From Baylisascaris procyonis (lineage: Eukaryota; Nematoda; Chromadorea; Rhabditida; Ascarididae), in assembly GCA_037389465.1 (NCBI GenBank), contig JAZARR010000234.1, positions 682,001 through 746,000 of the forward strand: a stretch of DNA of 64,000 nucleotides, read 5' to 3'. Each line of letters starts with the position of its first letter. Position 1 is the first letter of the stretch. Shown here one piece after another: positions 54,524 through 64,000 of the stretch. The notes under the pieces were generated by a model. That model did no database searches. It worked only from the letters and a program-made list of their open reading frames with translations, and was not told where the DNA came from. The translations under genes were made by a program, and so were the position numbers.

Positions 54524-57051
54524 GTTTGTTTCTTTCCATCAGCAGTTTCACAGTCTAGTGGAAAAACAGTTGAAGTGCTGAAGTTGAGTTGTAGCCTTCA
54601 CAGTTCTTTCATTACGAGGCACCTTTTTTGCTGTTTCGATATTGCCATCGGTGATGTCGTTCTCCTGAGTGTTGTTTTAGTGGTGTTGCACATTCCACTT
54701 TTGGGTATAAAGTATCGGACAACGTTATTATTGATGTTGCTGCAGCCGATAGCTTTATTATTGGTAATGCTTGACTTCGTTTGCAAAGTTACACTGATCC
54801 TAATTACAACTAAATTACTTTTTTGTGTGTTTGCTGTTCAAAGTTGTGCTGAAACATCTGAAGGCAGTGTAAAGTAGAATGCGTTGACCCAGTTTGTTGG
54901 TTGAAGTGACGAATTGTTTGTGTGACAGCGAGATTTTATTCGACTGCCTTTGTTGAGCGCTTGTTGGACCGTAGGTCGTATTCAATTTAGTTCGAATAGT
55001 TCGCAATACAGAGAGTTTATCGCTAACTGAAGTAGTATGGCCAGTGGACGTCTATATTTTTGTACATTTGTTCACTTTATTGCGCTATTTTATGTTTTCA
55101 TCTTACCAATAAGGTGGCGTTGCTCATTGCAAAGCACTAATAGGCGTAGATTTCTTTGCAGAGTGATGTGTGCGTGAACCTTGGCCACTCAACCCATTGG
55201 TTCCCACCGACGAATTGGGCGTCAAGTCAGCTTCTGCAGTGCGTCTACTTACTGCTCGTGGGTCCTCTTGATGCCATCCTATAATGCTGCTTTGCATTTT
55301 AAAATAGAACCCTTTAGGTGCATTCTCAGAGTCGTGCAAATCGTCGTTTTGCCTTGGCTGTTTAGATATGCCAGTGAGTTAACTTTATATCAACAGTGCA
55401 CCGATTTTTAGCTTAATGTTGAGAACGACCGTCAGTCTTTCCTTCCGACCCTCATACCATTTGTATATTGAAATGGAGCATGAGGTCTTATTATCACGCC
55501 CTTTATTCCGAAGTATTGACCACGGTTTTGTGGCTGTAGCCAACTTTCCTTATTCAGGCATTTATTTAAACATTGGGAAGTTTTATGTCTTCAACCAATT
55601 GCATTTTTAAGCGATTTAATGTGCCTTCACCTTCTTCGGAAAGCAATAACCGCATAGGCAGTGAATGTGAAATGTGGTCAGCTCTCATTCCGCTTTGTGG
55701 TATATATGCGGCCTAGATTAAAATTTCGACCTTTTTATGGTTCCAGGTAGATTAGTGTATTGGTGATTTGATCAAGCGGAAATTTATTCTTAGTGAATAG
55801 CGAATTGGGAATTAGGGGCAATCGAAGAGGGGAAATTTTGGGATTCCTGAATAGTGATGGAATCTGTTGTGGCATAAGCCGAAACCAGTACATGTAAGTA
55901 CATATAAGGCATAAGCGGAAACCTTTGTTTCAAGCCACCAACCGTTCAACGTAGTTTTTTTGTTGCTTATTATTGTTGTGTTTTACGCGTAATAAAAGTG
56001 TTTTCCACATAAATTTCTGTCGTCTCTTTCTTATTTATTGCCGTTATTTCGGAGTGATTTAAATACTATTTTATTTACGCTTTCTTCCGTTTTATTTATT
56101 TATTTTGTTGTAATACTTTCTGTCTAATCTAACTATTATAAACAAGGACGCATTTGATGGCGTTTTTAAGACACATTTCGATTTGAGCGTTGCAATTTAT
56201 AAGATTGGGGCAGAGGGGGTGGGGTTGAACATGTCATAGGCCATGGAAGAAGATTAAATAATCGGGATATGTTGAGATATGCATTGTGGGACTGGATTTG
56301 TTTGCAAGATTTTGAAGCTGGTAAACGTTTTGCAGTGGCTGTTTGCACCTGAATGGAAGTTATTCACGAAGTTCTTGAGGTTCATGGCTTTGAAAGCGTT
56401 ATTGTGGGATTAGTTTTTTATTGTTTACTTCTTGCGGTTGTTGCTATCATATAGCACAGTGATTGTCACGTAAGTTTGTAGCTTGTATGTTCAAAGAAGC
56501 AGATTATTTAGGCTTAAAAGGATGCTGCTTTTTGAATGAGAGAATTTGCGTTATTTCGGCAACATTTTGTTTTGTAAACATGCTTCGACGTTCGTGCCGT
56601 AGACCTTTTCAAACATTTTTTTGCTGATTGGAATGCGAAAGGAAAAACGAGGGGTTGGAATTTGCCCTTTCTTGATATACCATCTCGTTTAGAGTTTCAT
56701 GATGCTTCCCGCTTACTCTTATTTCTGAAATGTTTGATAAATATTTGTGACAGAATCAGGGCGTAGCTAAGAGGAAGGGGGAAGGATTAAGGCGGCAAAC
56801 GCCTGATTGCTGCTATAGCTTTTGTAGTTAGGAATGATATGATTACTTATGGTGCATGTCAAAGAAGACTTTTTGAGTTTATTTTATGGTTCTCAGGACC
56901 TCAAAACCAAGGATTTGAGCATCGTTAGTGCCAGCCATTTACCATCTAGATGAGCGTTGAATGCAGATGTCTGTTGGGTCATTTTAAGGTTTATGTTATA
57001 GACGTACATGTTCGGTTTCCCTATGAAAGTTGTCATAACGTTTATTTTTAG
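54524..57051. other. intron-like or intergenic sequence
   Basis: Scattered short frames without splice support (for example 55181-55411). No exon carrying the CPxC motif expected upstream of the S18 core could be found. Confidence 0.35.
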
Positions 57052-57166
57052 GTAAAGTATACTGATGTGCTCATACTAGAGCACTTTATTCGAGAAGATG
57101 GAACACTGCTTCCGAGGCGGCTAGCAGGCCTATACAAGAAAAGGTGTTGAGCATTACGTCATGCAG
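57052..57166 (+). CDS. mitochondrial ribosomal protein bS18-family exon, frame broken
   Basis: Acceptor TTATTTTTAG, then VKYTDVLILEHFIREDGTLL, PRRLAGLYKKRC and TGA. Y-x-D-V-L-x-L-x-x-F-I-R-x-D-G-x-L-P-R-x-x-x-G-L is the conserved core of bS18 proteins and is closest to animal MRPS18A, which sits in the small subunit of the mitochondrial ribosome. The TGA at 57148 is out of place: the family continues with about ten more helical residues, and dropping one T there would restore an open frame to the donor at 57167. So this copy is a pseudogene or carries a base-calling error. Confidence 0.72.
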
Positions 57167-57517
57167 GTACGACTTATTGCTATTTCGTTTGCGTTTTACA
57201 TCCTTTATAAGGGACATACCTTCGTTTATGTATAAGAAGGAGAGGGTTTAAATATCGTTGTCCCCTATTACAAAACTTAATGCAAAAAACTGCAACTTTC
57301 GAAGCTGCTTATAGTTTACAACATGATCAGCCTCACAAATCAGTTTTCACGTTTTGGTTTCTTCATAAATAAAATCGGAGTAGTGGTGGTTTCGTATGTT
57401 CCTTCGAATAATCGAAGGCATATGGTGTTTGGTGTTTTGGTGTTTCATAAATAATCGAAGGCAATCCGTTGTATGTATGGCGTATGGTGTTATACTAACG
57501 GTAGCAATATCGTTGCC

Positions 57518-57578
57518 AATAAACATTTAGGTTGATATTATGTGTGTAATAAACATTTAGGTTGATATTATGTGTGTT
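57518..57578. repeat. 30-bp tandem duplication
   Basis: AATAAACATTTAGGTTGATA followed by TTATGTGTGT occurs twice in a row with no differences. Confidence 0.95.
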
Positions 57579-58217
57579 TTTTTATTATTATAAAATACCG
57601 AAAGTCTAATAGTTCGTCATCATTTATGCAACGTTTGTTAGTAACACCGTTCCCTTAGTGATATGAAGTGATATTCCATTGCTAAATACTGATAATTTTG
57701 ATTAGAGTTGTAATATAAGATGTGCTTTCCACTGGAAAGAGACTGCCTCGAAATTTCCTCATTGAACATTTTTCGCGTTTGTAAGCATGTAGTTCAGTTT
57801 CGTTCATCTGGTTTGAATTTTATTTTTTAAAGTAAATTTTACCCATTTGGGAAAATACTTTTCCATACAGATAGGTTGGGCGAATATGTTTATAAGTTGG
57901 GCAGTTTTGTCGGAATTGTTAGATTATTATCTGATTAGAAATATCGATGAAAAGGGATGGGGGACGTTATCTAATCATAATTCGATACCAAACAAAATTT
58001 TTTAATGAAAGGAAAGAGAAAGTTATTCAGAGTATATGTTTTGCAGAGTAGTGTTGTTGTTGCGTGGAATAAAAACGATGTAGTTTTTCTTGAATATATC
58101 CTTAGAACTTTAAATTTAATAAAATTTATTGAAAATTTTTATTGAAGCGTCACTCCGTACGCATGTATATCTGCGGTCAGTTTTTTCGCGTAGATGCGGA
58201 CTTCCGTTGGTTTTCAG

Positions 58218-58357
58218 GACTCTCTTAGCCCAAAAGAACTGGAAATGGAGGAAGTGGCACAATGAGGTCATTCGACTCGGAGTCGATCACGATTCCAAGG
58301 CGTCGTGAAAGAAGAGAGTGGAGTGATAGCCAAGAACGGACTATTGTCGACATGTAG
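58218..58357 (+). CDS. possible following exon of the bS18-family gene, frame broken
   Basis: Acceptor TTGGTTTTCAG. One frame reads TLLAQKNWKWRKWHNEVIRL and ends at TGA after about 28 codons; a Trp/Lys-rich stretch suits the C-terminal part of MRPS18A-type proteins. Another frame reads DSLSPKELEMEEVAQ then stop. Neither continues to the GTATGG donor, although a third frame (RSFDSESITIPRRRERREWS) runs to a TAG directly before it. The mixture of frames suggests decay or base errors. Confidence 0.35.
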
Positions 58358-60402
58358 GTATGGGTGTTTTTTTTGCGAACAGGGGATGACATTTTTTGAT
58401 ATCTTCATTGTCGCAATGCTAAATGCTTAACGATGAGCTGAACATTTTCATTGCTTCGCTCTGTTTGGATCAATTCGATGAGTGGGTCACCTCAACGATA
58501 GCAATACCACAGCTGATAAGTGCGGGATTGAAATTGGTTCCGTCCAATCATTTTTATCTATGAGCATGTTAGGAAATCCGTTAAAATGTCAGGAAATCCG
58601 TGAGCGAGGTGCAAGCAAAACCGGCTAGATTTTGACTGATGACGGTTTTTGCACTCGTCGCGCACTTCAAACCGCAATGAGCGTTTATAAGAAATTACCA
58701 AAGATTGATCCCTAATGAATATGTGCCTTATACGTTTCAGAAGCGTTCACGTTGCACAATTGCCCTGCGCAACGAAATAGATTTCAGCGGTTTGTCCATT
58801 CTAGCTTTTATGAAGTACTGTTGTGAGTTTGAGGGACATCCATTTCTTATTGGATTGCTTGATCCACGATCTCTCTTCTCTTCTCGGTCTCTATGCAAAC
58901 TATAGGGTTGAATTGTAAGCCTCATTTTATGTGTTTGAAGTAAGCATTACATTCTCATCAACTCTTTTTTTAATCAATACTGCAATAAATGCACCGTAAA
59001 TATATTGCTACTGTTTTACTATGGGCAGAAAAAACCATCTATAGAGGAATACTGCATTGTGATACGTCTTAATTTTATTGAGAATAATCGCTTGTTTTTT
59101 GTGTTACAGCGTTGCCTATCCCTCCCTCTTGCTTTACAGCTGGAGATTGTTTTTATGCGTTTATATTTGATTTCATCTCTGCACTTTGACTGCACAAGCT
59201 CAGTGCTTATTTTTTCATTCCTTCACTAGCCTTCCACTTTGTAACGTCCATGCTAAATTTCCATCAATATTGATGCCAGCTGACTGTGAATTGATAAAAT
59301 TTTACTTTAGATTCGAAGGGAAGACGGAGGGGGTCTTGGTGAATAAAATCAACACGCGACACTTGACATTTGATGTTGTTGGATTTCGACGCGTAGCAAA
59401 AATAGGTCTTTAATTTAGCACATAGTCCCTACTTTCGCAGCACTGATTTTACTTCAGAATATTTTTACAGTTGAGATTTGTTTGTCGCATTTTCTGACAA
59501 TTTTTTTCGATGAGTTTATGCAAGGAAGCGTTTGAATTATTAAAGTGCATCGATCGGAAATACTTTCTGTAGGTGAGCATTGTTGAGATGCTCGCATCGG
59601 CATTCTCACATTGCCTATCAGAAGCTAAGGCCTGTATCACTAACGATGCACATATGTATAATTGTGATGTTAATTTCAAATTCCCGTTGAGTGGACGATA
59701 GTCGATTTGTAGCTTTTTTTCTAGTTCAGTCTTCACCAGCCTCATCTTTATTCGTCGGTCTTTGGAAAAAATTAAGGCAAATTAGGGAATTCCAAAGGTA
59801 AAACTTCAAGAGTCTTACTTAAATTGCCATTGAAATACTTGCTTCGATCATTTGGCCTTGGATTTTGCTTTTGCTTCGCTTTGTTTTGAAAATTTTTTAA
59901 AATTAGATTCACGTAAAGGATGCGATTGTATTTTTTTAGATCCTCTCCTCTAAATGGAAATCCCACATATAGGCGTTGTCTCCCCTAAGATAAGAGGTCA
60001 TCTATCGGCTTTCTTTTTGAAGCGAAGGAAAGATTTACAACATTTTTTCAAAAAAACTTATTTTATTGCCGTCTGAATGATGAGTCTCAATGGCAATATA
60101 AGTAAGATAGTGAATGTTCCGCTTTATCCATCTAGTTGTGTTCCGAATAGTAAAGTTTCATTTGCAGCAATAATTGAAGAAATATTAATGATTCATCGAG
60201 AAGTTGCAAAATTTCACATTACAATTCAATTGTGTTCACTAATGAAATATTTGCTATGTTTGTGTACAGCGTTAATGAGAGAATTCATCCGGAACAACCT
60301 TTTTTGTGAAATTTTATTTTAGTATATTTTAGTATACTTTAATTTACGTTTATCAATAACGATAGATATAGGGATACGTTTGTAAAGTATCGTCTAATTT
60401 AG
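58358..60402. other. intergenic or intron-like sequence, nothing supported
   Basis: Open frames at 58705-58905, 59186-59413 and 59449-59745 lack splice signals and familiar motifs. Confidence 0.35.
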
Positions 60403-60463
60403 GGATCCATCGTTGGCTACGCTGGAGTGTTCCATCGAATGGATACGACTTCACATTGGATGG
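60403..60463 (+). CDS. candidate short exon
   Basis: Acceptor TCTAATTTAG, twenty codons (GSIVGYAGVFHRMDTTSHWM), one base, donor GTCACT. The composition is unlike the flanks. Product unknown. Confidence 0.3.
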
Positions 60464-60839
60464 GTCACTTAGAAGCTCGTTCGTTTTTGTTTTTTGATTC
60501 TTTACTTAAAATGTTTCCTCGATGGTTTTTATGTGTTTATTTGCTTCTACCGTAGCAATTGCTATGAACCTTTGTTTGATGATTTAAAACTATGAGTACC
60601 TTCGATGAAGAATCTACAAATGTGCTTATGAAACAAGCTTAGAGACATACGCAATCATTGCTTCTTTCTAGTGTTCTCTATAGTTAATTGTTGAGAGGCA
60701 CGCCTACAAAAGGGAAATTCTATATGTGCAAAGGTGAAACGGTCTTTTTATTTTGAATTGAGGCGTTTTGGCGCATTATCGCTTTTCGATGTACGGTATC
60801 ACTAATTACATTACGTTTGCGGCAATATTTACATTGCAG

Positions 60840-60894
60840 CTCAGAAAGTTGTTGTCTTACAAGTACGCTGTTGCTATGCGATTAATGGCATACG
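60840..60894 (+). CDS. candidate exon
   Basis: Acceptor TTTACATTGCAG and donor GTATTA. In the phase left by 60463 the frame reads QKVVVLQVRCCYAINGI. In phase 0 it reads LRKLLSYKYAVAMRLMAY and stays open past the donor to a TAA (NRRYTK). I cannot choose. Product unknown. Confidence 0.3.
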
Positions 60895-62328
60895 GTATTA
60901 ACCGTAGATATACGAAGTAATATGGTGGATTCCTGCCCGTAATTTTGCTAGAATTCCTCAGTAAGAGTGTGTCACCGATCTAAAGAGTGGTCAGTGTGTA
61001 AAGCCACCATTTGCCAGTAATCAATTGTAAATGTTGTTTACATCGCTTAATATTGAGTTCAGAGTAGATGTTTGAAGATATTTGCATCGGATATTTACAA
61101 CGCGGTTGATTTGTTCGGATTTGAAATTATATTATTACCAAAATTTCATTAAATAGAATTGCATATGTTTATTGTTGATAAATTGAGAGAAAAATTGAAC
61201 AATATGGAAATTTATATGGAAATCATTCCCTTTAGATGAGATCCATTTTGAGCAATATGACGGTTTCGGGAAACTCGTTCCGTTTTATGCGATAAAATCT
61301 TGATTAAAGATATGATCGTTGCGATAAAAGTGATATGAGTTTAGCGTGCAATATGATCTTATCATTTATTGTAAAGATCAAAGGTAGTGCATTCTTAATA
61401 CAAATGATGAACGGCGCGTTGCTTATTCTCAGAATGCTAGATATATCTTCTTTTAGATCGATTAGATCGAAAGTTTCCTCTCATCTCTTCACATTTTAAT
61501 TATTAAACGTTCGTACATGCACAAGTATCCACTTAGCAACACATAAGAATCTAGAAAACGATGAAAATAGATGCTATGAGGCGTGTTGATGAGCGTTGAA
61601 AGCAACGCGACAACCACTATTGAATGCGAGCAAGCGGGTAACTCGCATCTATTGACTACCAAGAAACGCAGCGCTTCGAGGCTTAGGGGACGGCCCTCAC
61701 AACGCATCTATACCAATTAAAGTGCTCGTCATTGTGGTTTATTCTTGTGCTGAATGTATGTAGTTGTTAGATGATAGGAGAGGAACGTTCTCATATTTTA
61801 TTCGGTATTTGTGCTCCCTAACCTTGTGGTATGCACAGATGTGATAAGTTTAAAGGTGAAGGGGATTGCCGTGATCACTAATCTGTAAGTGCTCTAGTAG
61901 ATGGGCTTTTATTTGAGAGGGACTGTATCTTTTTGAAAGGCCTCTATTATTCGTGACGCGTCAATAAAAGGGCCCTTGTCAAACTCAATTTTTAATGTGT
62001 CGTTCTTACCGCCGTTTTCGTGAACGCGTTCGTGACGAATGGCGGATAAGCTGATTGATGTTTATGTAGGCGTATGCAAGATTTTTTGTAGTAGTTAGCT
62101 TATAAGCTGATCATACAGAATTTCTGCTAACTTTTTTTCTTCACGTAACCGCCAGTACTGCAGCTCATCTCTACCGGGTATAATGAGACGGCGGTGGTTG
62201 TCAGGCAAGGATTATAATAGATGATAGATTGCAGATGAGCGTCTTCGAATCAAATCGTTATCGGTAACGAGAATATGAATGTGGTTAGATACCTCGAAGA
62301 GACGCAAACGACGATGAGCAACATGCAG

Positions 62329-62458
62329 GGTGAATGCAGTCGACGCGAAAAAGAAGCATCTGATATGGCCGAGCTGTGCAGCTCCGACGACCAGTGCAAA
62401 CACCATTCGCGCACAACAGAGTCAATTCATCGAATCATTGGTCGACTTATTGCAGCAA
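62329..62458 (+). CDS. candidate exon with two open frames
   Basis: Between AACATGCAG and a consensus donor (CAGCAA|GTAAGT) one frame has 43 codons from phase 2 to 0 (VNAVDAKKKHLIWPS, then QSQFIESLVDLLQQ). A second frame, open from 62275, starts NVVRYLEETQTTMSNMQGE and runs beyond the donor. The GC-richer, stop-free patch 62275-62460 is likely coding; the frame is undecided. Confidence 0.4.
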
Positions 62459-63024
62459 GTAAGTATACTCTCTTACATACATTCAACATTGGGATTCTTC
62501 AAGCATATCGTATTTCCGCCATCTTCTATGTGCTAATGTGGGTGGTCGTTTGCAAGGTTGAATTAGCAAAATACAATCGTATAAAATTTTACACTAAATA
62601 TTTTCCTATATTTGGGCCTTTAGAATGGTATACGTTGGCCAAATGGTAAAAGCCGAAGAAAGCATTATGCAATATGGGAAGCGAAAATATTCTGTTGTGT
62701 GACGACGATTCATTTAACAGATGGATTCGTCATACTTCACGATATAGTGCATTACTGTGACGATCCAAAGTTTATTGTTAGATGATTTGTCGATTTTGTG
62801 ATTAGCATATTGGTGTATAGAGTGCAAATAGCTGATTGAATGTATCGTTTTGAAAGATTTTGTGACTTAGGTGTATGTATAATTCCAGGTGACGTGTAGG
62901 GAAATAATAGCCGCATTTTTAATTATTATGAGAGTTTACTTCCGTTACGTTTATCGATTTAGGTATTAGTCAAAATTTTGTGCGCCCACTAAATAGTAAT
63001 AAGAAAAACCGATCCTTTTTACAG

Positions 63025-63120
63025 GGAAATATGCAAGCTGGATAAGATTTCAATGTCGGATGGGCGATTGTAATATCGTCATTGCGCTATCGTCTTCAGT
63101 GCTCTCCACAACAACGAATG
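63025..63120 (+). CDS. candidate exon
   Basis: Acceptor CTTTTTACAG, two bases, 31 codons (KYASWIRFQCRMGDCNIVIA then LSSSVLSTTTN), one base, donor GTGAGG. Good splice signals at both ends. Product unknown. It needs a phase-1 partner, which the exon ending at 62458 (phase 0) is not. Confidence 0.45.
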
Positions 63121-63261
63121 GTGAGGACGTTTATACTAGTAAACTTCTTATGCAATCGCTGTGGCTAGCGTAGAGTTTGGTTGATCTGGGGATGTATTTT
63201 AGCTGATGAAATAGGGAAGATGCTTTCACCACTTCTTTTTATATTTCTACTTCATTGAAAT

Positions 63262-64000
63262 CTGCTGAGGTATGTCATATGATGACAGCATGCTGGGGGG
63301 GGGGAGGGAGAGGGGAAGTGTGTCATTTGATGACGGTGAGCTGGAGGGGAAAGTATGTAATTGATAATAGTGTGCGGGGAGGGAGTTATGTGATCTGATG
63401 ACAGTGTGCTCGGGGAGAGTGTGTCAGCTGATGACAGTGTGCTGGGGAGGGGGACGTCATCCGATGATAGTGTGTTTGGGGGGGGGGAGTATGTCATCTG
63501 ATGACAGCGTGCTCGTGCTAAATGTGTCAACTGATGGCAGTGTGCTGGGGAGGGGGTATGTCATCTGATGACAGCGTGCTGGGGCTGAGTGTGTCAACTG
63601 AGACAGTGTGCTGGGGAGGGGGTATGTCATCTGATAACAGTGTGCTGGGGCTAAGTGTGTCAACTGATGACAGTGTGCTGGGGTGGGGGTATGTCATCTG
63701 ATGACAGCGTGCTGGGGCTGAGTGTGTCAACTGATGACAGTGTGCTGGGGAGGGGGTATGTCATCTGATAACAGCGTGCTCGTGCTAAATGTGTCAACTG
63801 ATGGCAGTGTGCTGGGGAGGGGGTATGTCATCTGATGACAGCGTGCTGGGGCTGAGTGTGTCAACTGAGACAGTGTGCTGGGGAGGGGGTATGTCATCTG
63901 ATAACAGTGTGCTGGGGCTAAGTGTGTCAACTGATGACAGTGTGCTGGGGAGGGGGTATGTCATCTGATGACAGCGTGCTGGGGCTGAGTGTGTCAACTG
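63262..64000. repeat. satellite array, about 67-bp unit with ~267-bp higher-order period, runs off the edge
   Basis: Each unit is a pair of about 33-bp half-units: GTCAACTGATGACAGTGTGC plus TGGGGAGGGGGTAT, and GTCATCTGATGACAGCGTGC plus TGGGGCTGAGTGT. A distinctive variant (GCTCGTGCTAAATGTGTCAA) recurs about 267 bp apart (near 63510 and 63778), and a unit lacking TGAT recurs at the same interval, so a block of four units has itself been duplicated. The left end (63262-63500) is more diverged. Minus-strand open frames here are the repeat translated. Confidence 0.95.

Noticed and set aside
63252..63997. Several Pro/Ser/Thr-rich minus-strand proteins
   Set aside because: Translations of the satellite array; they repeat at the satellite period.

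Overview
This window looks like eukaryotic, almost certainly metazoan, nuclear DNA of about 36-38% GC (estimated by eye). No continuous bacterial-type gene is present. Coding signal comes as short open islands of about 30-200 bp, each between a polypyrimidine/AG acceptor (TTTTCAG, TTTGCAG, TTATAG) and a GT donor (GTAAGT, GTATGT, GTGAGT), spaced roughly 0.5-3 kb apart. Short exons in kilobase introns, nematode-style TTTTCAG acceptors, frequent poly-G runs and long minisatellites would suit a large-intron nematode such as an ascaridoid. That placement is inference, not proof.

Layout. (1) About 3.0-25.6 kb, plus strand: a series of candidate exons that may be more than one gene. They include a calcium-binding-EGF-like exon (5491-5594), then a run whose motif order resembles the calf region of an integrin alpha chain (7350-12391), then several weaker exons (13.7-24.7 kb). 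A 66-codon exon ending in a stop (25444-25646) may be the 3' end. (2) About 26.6-50.9 kb, plus strand: a second multi-exon gene. Many of its exons join in compatible phase (36132/38185/38693/39237; 43410/45182/48517; 49478/50189/50771 to a stop at 50907). I do not recognise the product. One exon has a Walker-A-like motif. (3) About 54.0-58.4 kb: a minus-strand candidate exon, a plus-strand ATG exon (54401), and two exons of a mitochondrial small-subunit protein of the bS18/MRPS18A family, with a broken frame. (4) 60.4-63.1 kb: three or four more unassigned candidate exons.

The non-coding part is rich in structured repeats: a 120-bp (TA)n tract; a 54-bp minisatellite (9 units); an 84-bp minisatellite (12 units) inside an intron of the second gene; two arrays of a 21-bp repeat that is open on both strands; a satellite with a higher-order period of about 267 bp running off the right edge; a dispersed element of about 460 bp (three copies) carrying what looks like the 3' end of a gene; and a 77-bp-arm inverted repeat.

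Several otherwise convincing exons have single-base frame breaks (24.17, 41.04 and 57.15 kb, possibly 16.4 kb). The window therefore holds either an unpolished assembly or decaying gene copies. All gene names are similarity guesses made by eye without a search.
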